From the NCBI GenBank assembly GCA_016206515.1, contig JACQRN010000304.1, positions 1 to 6,634 of the forward strand: a stretch of DNA of 6,634 bases, read 5' to 3'. The position numbers were made by a program, and so were the translations under genes. The first letter of the stretch is position 1. Every line of letters starts with the position of its first letter. This document shows positions 5,282-6,634 of the stretch, piece after piece. Below the pieces are notes generated by a model. That model had not been told where the DNA came from, made no database searches, and saw only the letters and a list, made by a program, of their open reading frames with translations. This stretch comes from Planctomycetota bacterium (GTDB lineage Bacteria; Planctomycetota; SBBH01; JACQRN01).

Positions 5282-6634
5282 GTGTCGGAACCGGCACACG
5301 ACCCCGGCGGCCTCCTCGCGGCGCGGCGTCAGAAACTGGAGGCGCTGCGCGCTCTCGGGGAGAGCGGGTTCCCGTACCGATTCGAACGGACCCACACGGC
5401 GCATGAAGTCAGCAAGCGATTCGCCGAGCTCGAGGGAAAAGTGAAGGTCGCGATCGCGGGACGGATCGATGCCCTGCGGCCGATGGGGAAGAGCGTCTTC
5501 GCGCACATCTCGGATTCGACGGGCCGCGTGCAGGTCTACCTGAAGCAGGACCGGCTGCCGGAGAAGACCTGGAAGGCCGCCGGGCTTCTCGACCTCGGGG
5601 ACATCCTCGGCGTCACCGGGACGCCGTTCCGGACACGCACCGGGGAGATATCGGTCGAGGCCGCCTCCCTGGAGATCCTCGCCAAATCCCTGCGACCGCT
5701 CCCCGTCGTCAAGGAGAAGTCCGGCGAGCGGTTCGAGGATCTGGAGGACAAGGAAATCCGGTACCGCCAGCGCCATGTCGATCTCGCCGTCCACCCGGAG
5801 GTGCGGGATCTGTTCCGGACCCGCTCAAAGATCCTCGCCTCCGTCCGGAGGTTCCTGGACGGGTACGGATTCCTCGAGGTGGAGACGCCGGTCCTTCAGC
5901 CGCTGTACGGCGGCGGGTCCGCGCGTCCGTTCGTCACGCGCCACAACGCGCTCGGTGAGGACCTGTACCTCCGGATCGCCGACGAACTGTACCTCAAGCG
6001 GCTCCTGGTCGGCGGGTACGAACGTGTCTACGAGATGTCCAAGATCTTCCGGAACGAGGGGATGGACCGCTCGCACCTGCCCGAGTTCACGATGATCGAG
6101 TTCTACTGGGCGTACGCCGACTACCGCGACGCGATGACGATGGTCGAGGAGCTGTTCCGGACCGTCGCGCGCGAGGCGACCGGCGCGGCCGGGACGGGGT
6201 CCGCGAAGGGGCGCTTCGGCGGCCAGGAGGTCGATCTCGAAGCCCCGTTCGAGCGGCTTACGATGTCGGAGGCGTTCCGACGCGCGATCGGTGAGGACCC
6301 GATCGGGAAATCCGAGGCGGAACTCTCCGCCGTTGCCCGCAAGTGCGGGCTCGATCCGACGGAATTGCGCGGGGAGCCGGCGCTCCTGGAACTGCTCCTG
6401 CGCTCGCGCGTCGAACCGCTCCTCGAACGCCCCACCTTCCTCCACGACTACCCTCTGTCCCTGTCGCCCCTCGCCAAGCGCCACCGCTCCGACCCGCGCC
6501 TGGTCGAGCGGTTCGAACTGTTCATCCGCGGCACCGAGTTCTGCAACGCCTTCTCGGAGCTGAACGATCCCATCGACCAGCGCTCCCGGTTCGAGTCCCA
6601 GGAGGCGCTCCGCCAGCGCGGCATGGAGGAGACG
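5282..6634 (+). CDS. lysS: Lysyl-tRNA synthetase, class II (C-terminus cut by window edge)
   Basis: It charges tRNA-Lys with lysine using ATP in the cytoplasm. The 451 residues present, of about 490-510 usual, read without interruption to the window end; motif 3 with its G-x-G-x-x-R ATP site lies beyond it. Residues about 55-135 form the OB-fold anticodon-binding domain (VAIAGRIDALRPMGKSVFAHI). Then come RYRQRHVDL (160-168), motif 1 (GFLEVETPVL, Pro203, then GGGSARPF), LYLRIADELYLKRLLVGGYERVYE (228-251), motif 2 (FRNEG, Arg257, then HLPEFTMIEFYWAYADY) and the lysine-site block EFCNAFSELNDPIDQ (419-433, Asn422 and Glu426). The start is the GTG at 5282: no in-frame ATG occurs before codon 68, which is inside the OB-fold, and this GTG gives a normal N-terminus. 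Two normally conserved spots vary: HNPEFT reads HLPEFT, and the usual hydrophobic-x-Asn reads F-C-Asn. The palindromic repeat separates it from the HEAT-PDZ gene, so independent transcription is likely. Confidence 0.95.
   Translation, partial: MSEPAHDPGGLLAARRQKLEALRALGESGFPYRFERTHTAHEVSKRFAELEGKVKVAIAGRIDALRPMGKSVFAHISDSTGRVQVYLKQDRLPEKTWKAAGLLDLGDILGVTGTPFRTRTGEISVEAASLEILAKSLRPLPVVKEKSGERFEDLEDKEIRYRQRHVDLAVHPEVRDLFRTRSKILASVRRFLDGYGFLEVETPVLQPLYGGGSARPFVTRHNALGEDLYLRIADELYLKRLLVGGYERVYEMSKIFRNEGMDRSHLPEFTMIEFYWAYADYRDAMTMVEELFRTVAREATGAAGTGSAKGRFGGQEVDLEAPFERLTMSEAFRRAIGEDPIGKSEAELSAVARKCGLDPTELRGEPALLELLLRSRVEPLLERPTFLHDYPLSLSPLAKRHRSDPRLVERFELFIRGTEFCNAFSELNDPIDQRSRFESQEALRQRGMEET

Overview
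The window is high-GC bacterial chromosomal DNA with six recognisable or near-recognisable genes: four on the minus strand and two on the plus strand. No rRNA, tRNA, CRISPR, phage or transposase gene is visible. The gene families (Rrf2-type regulator with SufB, split transketolase, class I aldolase, class II LysRS) are housekeeping ones. The GC content and gene style would fit an environmental proteobacterium-like or related lineage, but the sequence does not fix the phylum.

Layout, left to right. (1) Minus strand, 837 down to 1: an Rrf2/IscR-type regulator with three clustered cysteines, then sufB four bases later. The sufB C-terminus runs off the left edge. This is the start of a SUF iron-sulfur cluster operon. 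Its promoter region (about 838-900) is AT-rich and holds two interlocked inverted repeats over the -35 box, so autoregulation is likely. (2) 838-1003: intergenic, with that promoter/operator plus two strong hairpins without a T-tract, possibly the end of the next operon. (3) Minus strand, 3852 down to 1004: transketolase N-terminal subunit, transketolase C-terminal subunit and class I fructose-bisphosphate aldolase, spaced 1 and 4 bases apart. This is a compact sugar-phosphate operon linking the non-oxidative pentose phosphate (or Calvin-type) reactions to glycolysis/gluconeogenesis. (4) 3853-3918: a short divergent promoter region. (5) Plus strand, 3919-5100: an unrecognised membrane-anchored protein with a coiled coil, HEAT-like helices and a C-terminal PDZ domain. 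(6) 5125-5239: a 115-bp imperfect palindromic element with terminal inverted repeats, probably a dispersed or MITE-like repeat. (7) Plus strand from 5282: lysS with a GTG start, running off the right edge before motif 3.

A pattern across the window is that the first gene of each transcription unit lacks a Shine-Dalgarno sequence, with a plausible -10 box 8-12 bases before its start codon. The genes inside operons do carry Shine-Dalgarno sequences, placed in the end of the preceding gene. This suggests leaderless mRNAs at operon starts. The two minus-strand operons also share an almost identical promoter core. Nothing here amounts to a clear new defence or mobile system. The least explained items are the HEAT-PDZ protein, the palindromic repeat and the shared leaderless promoter design.
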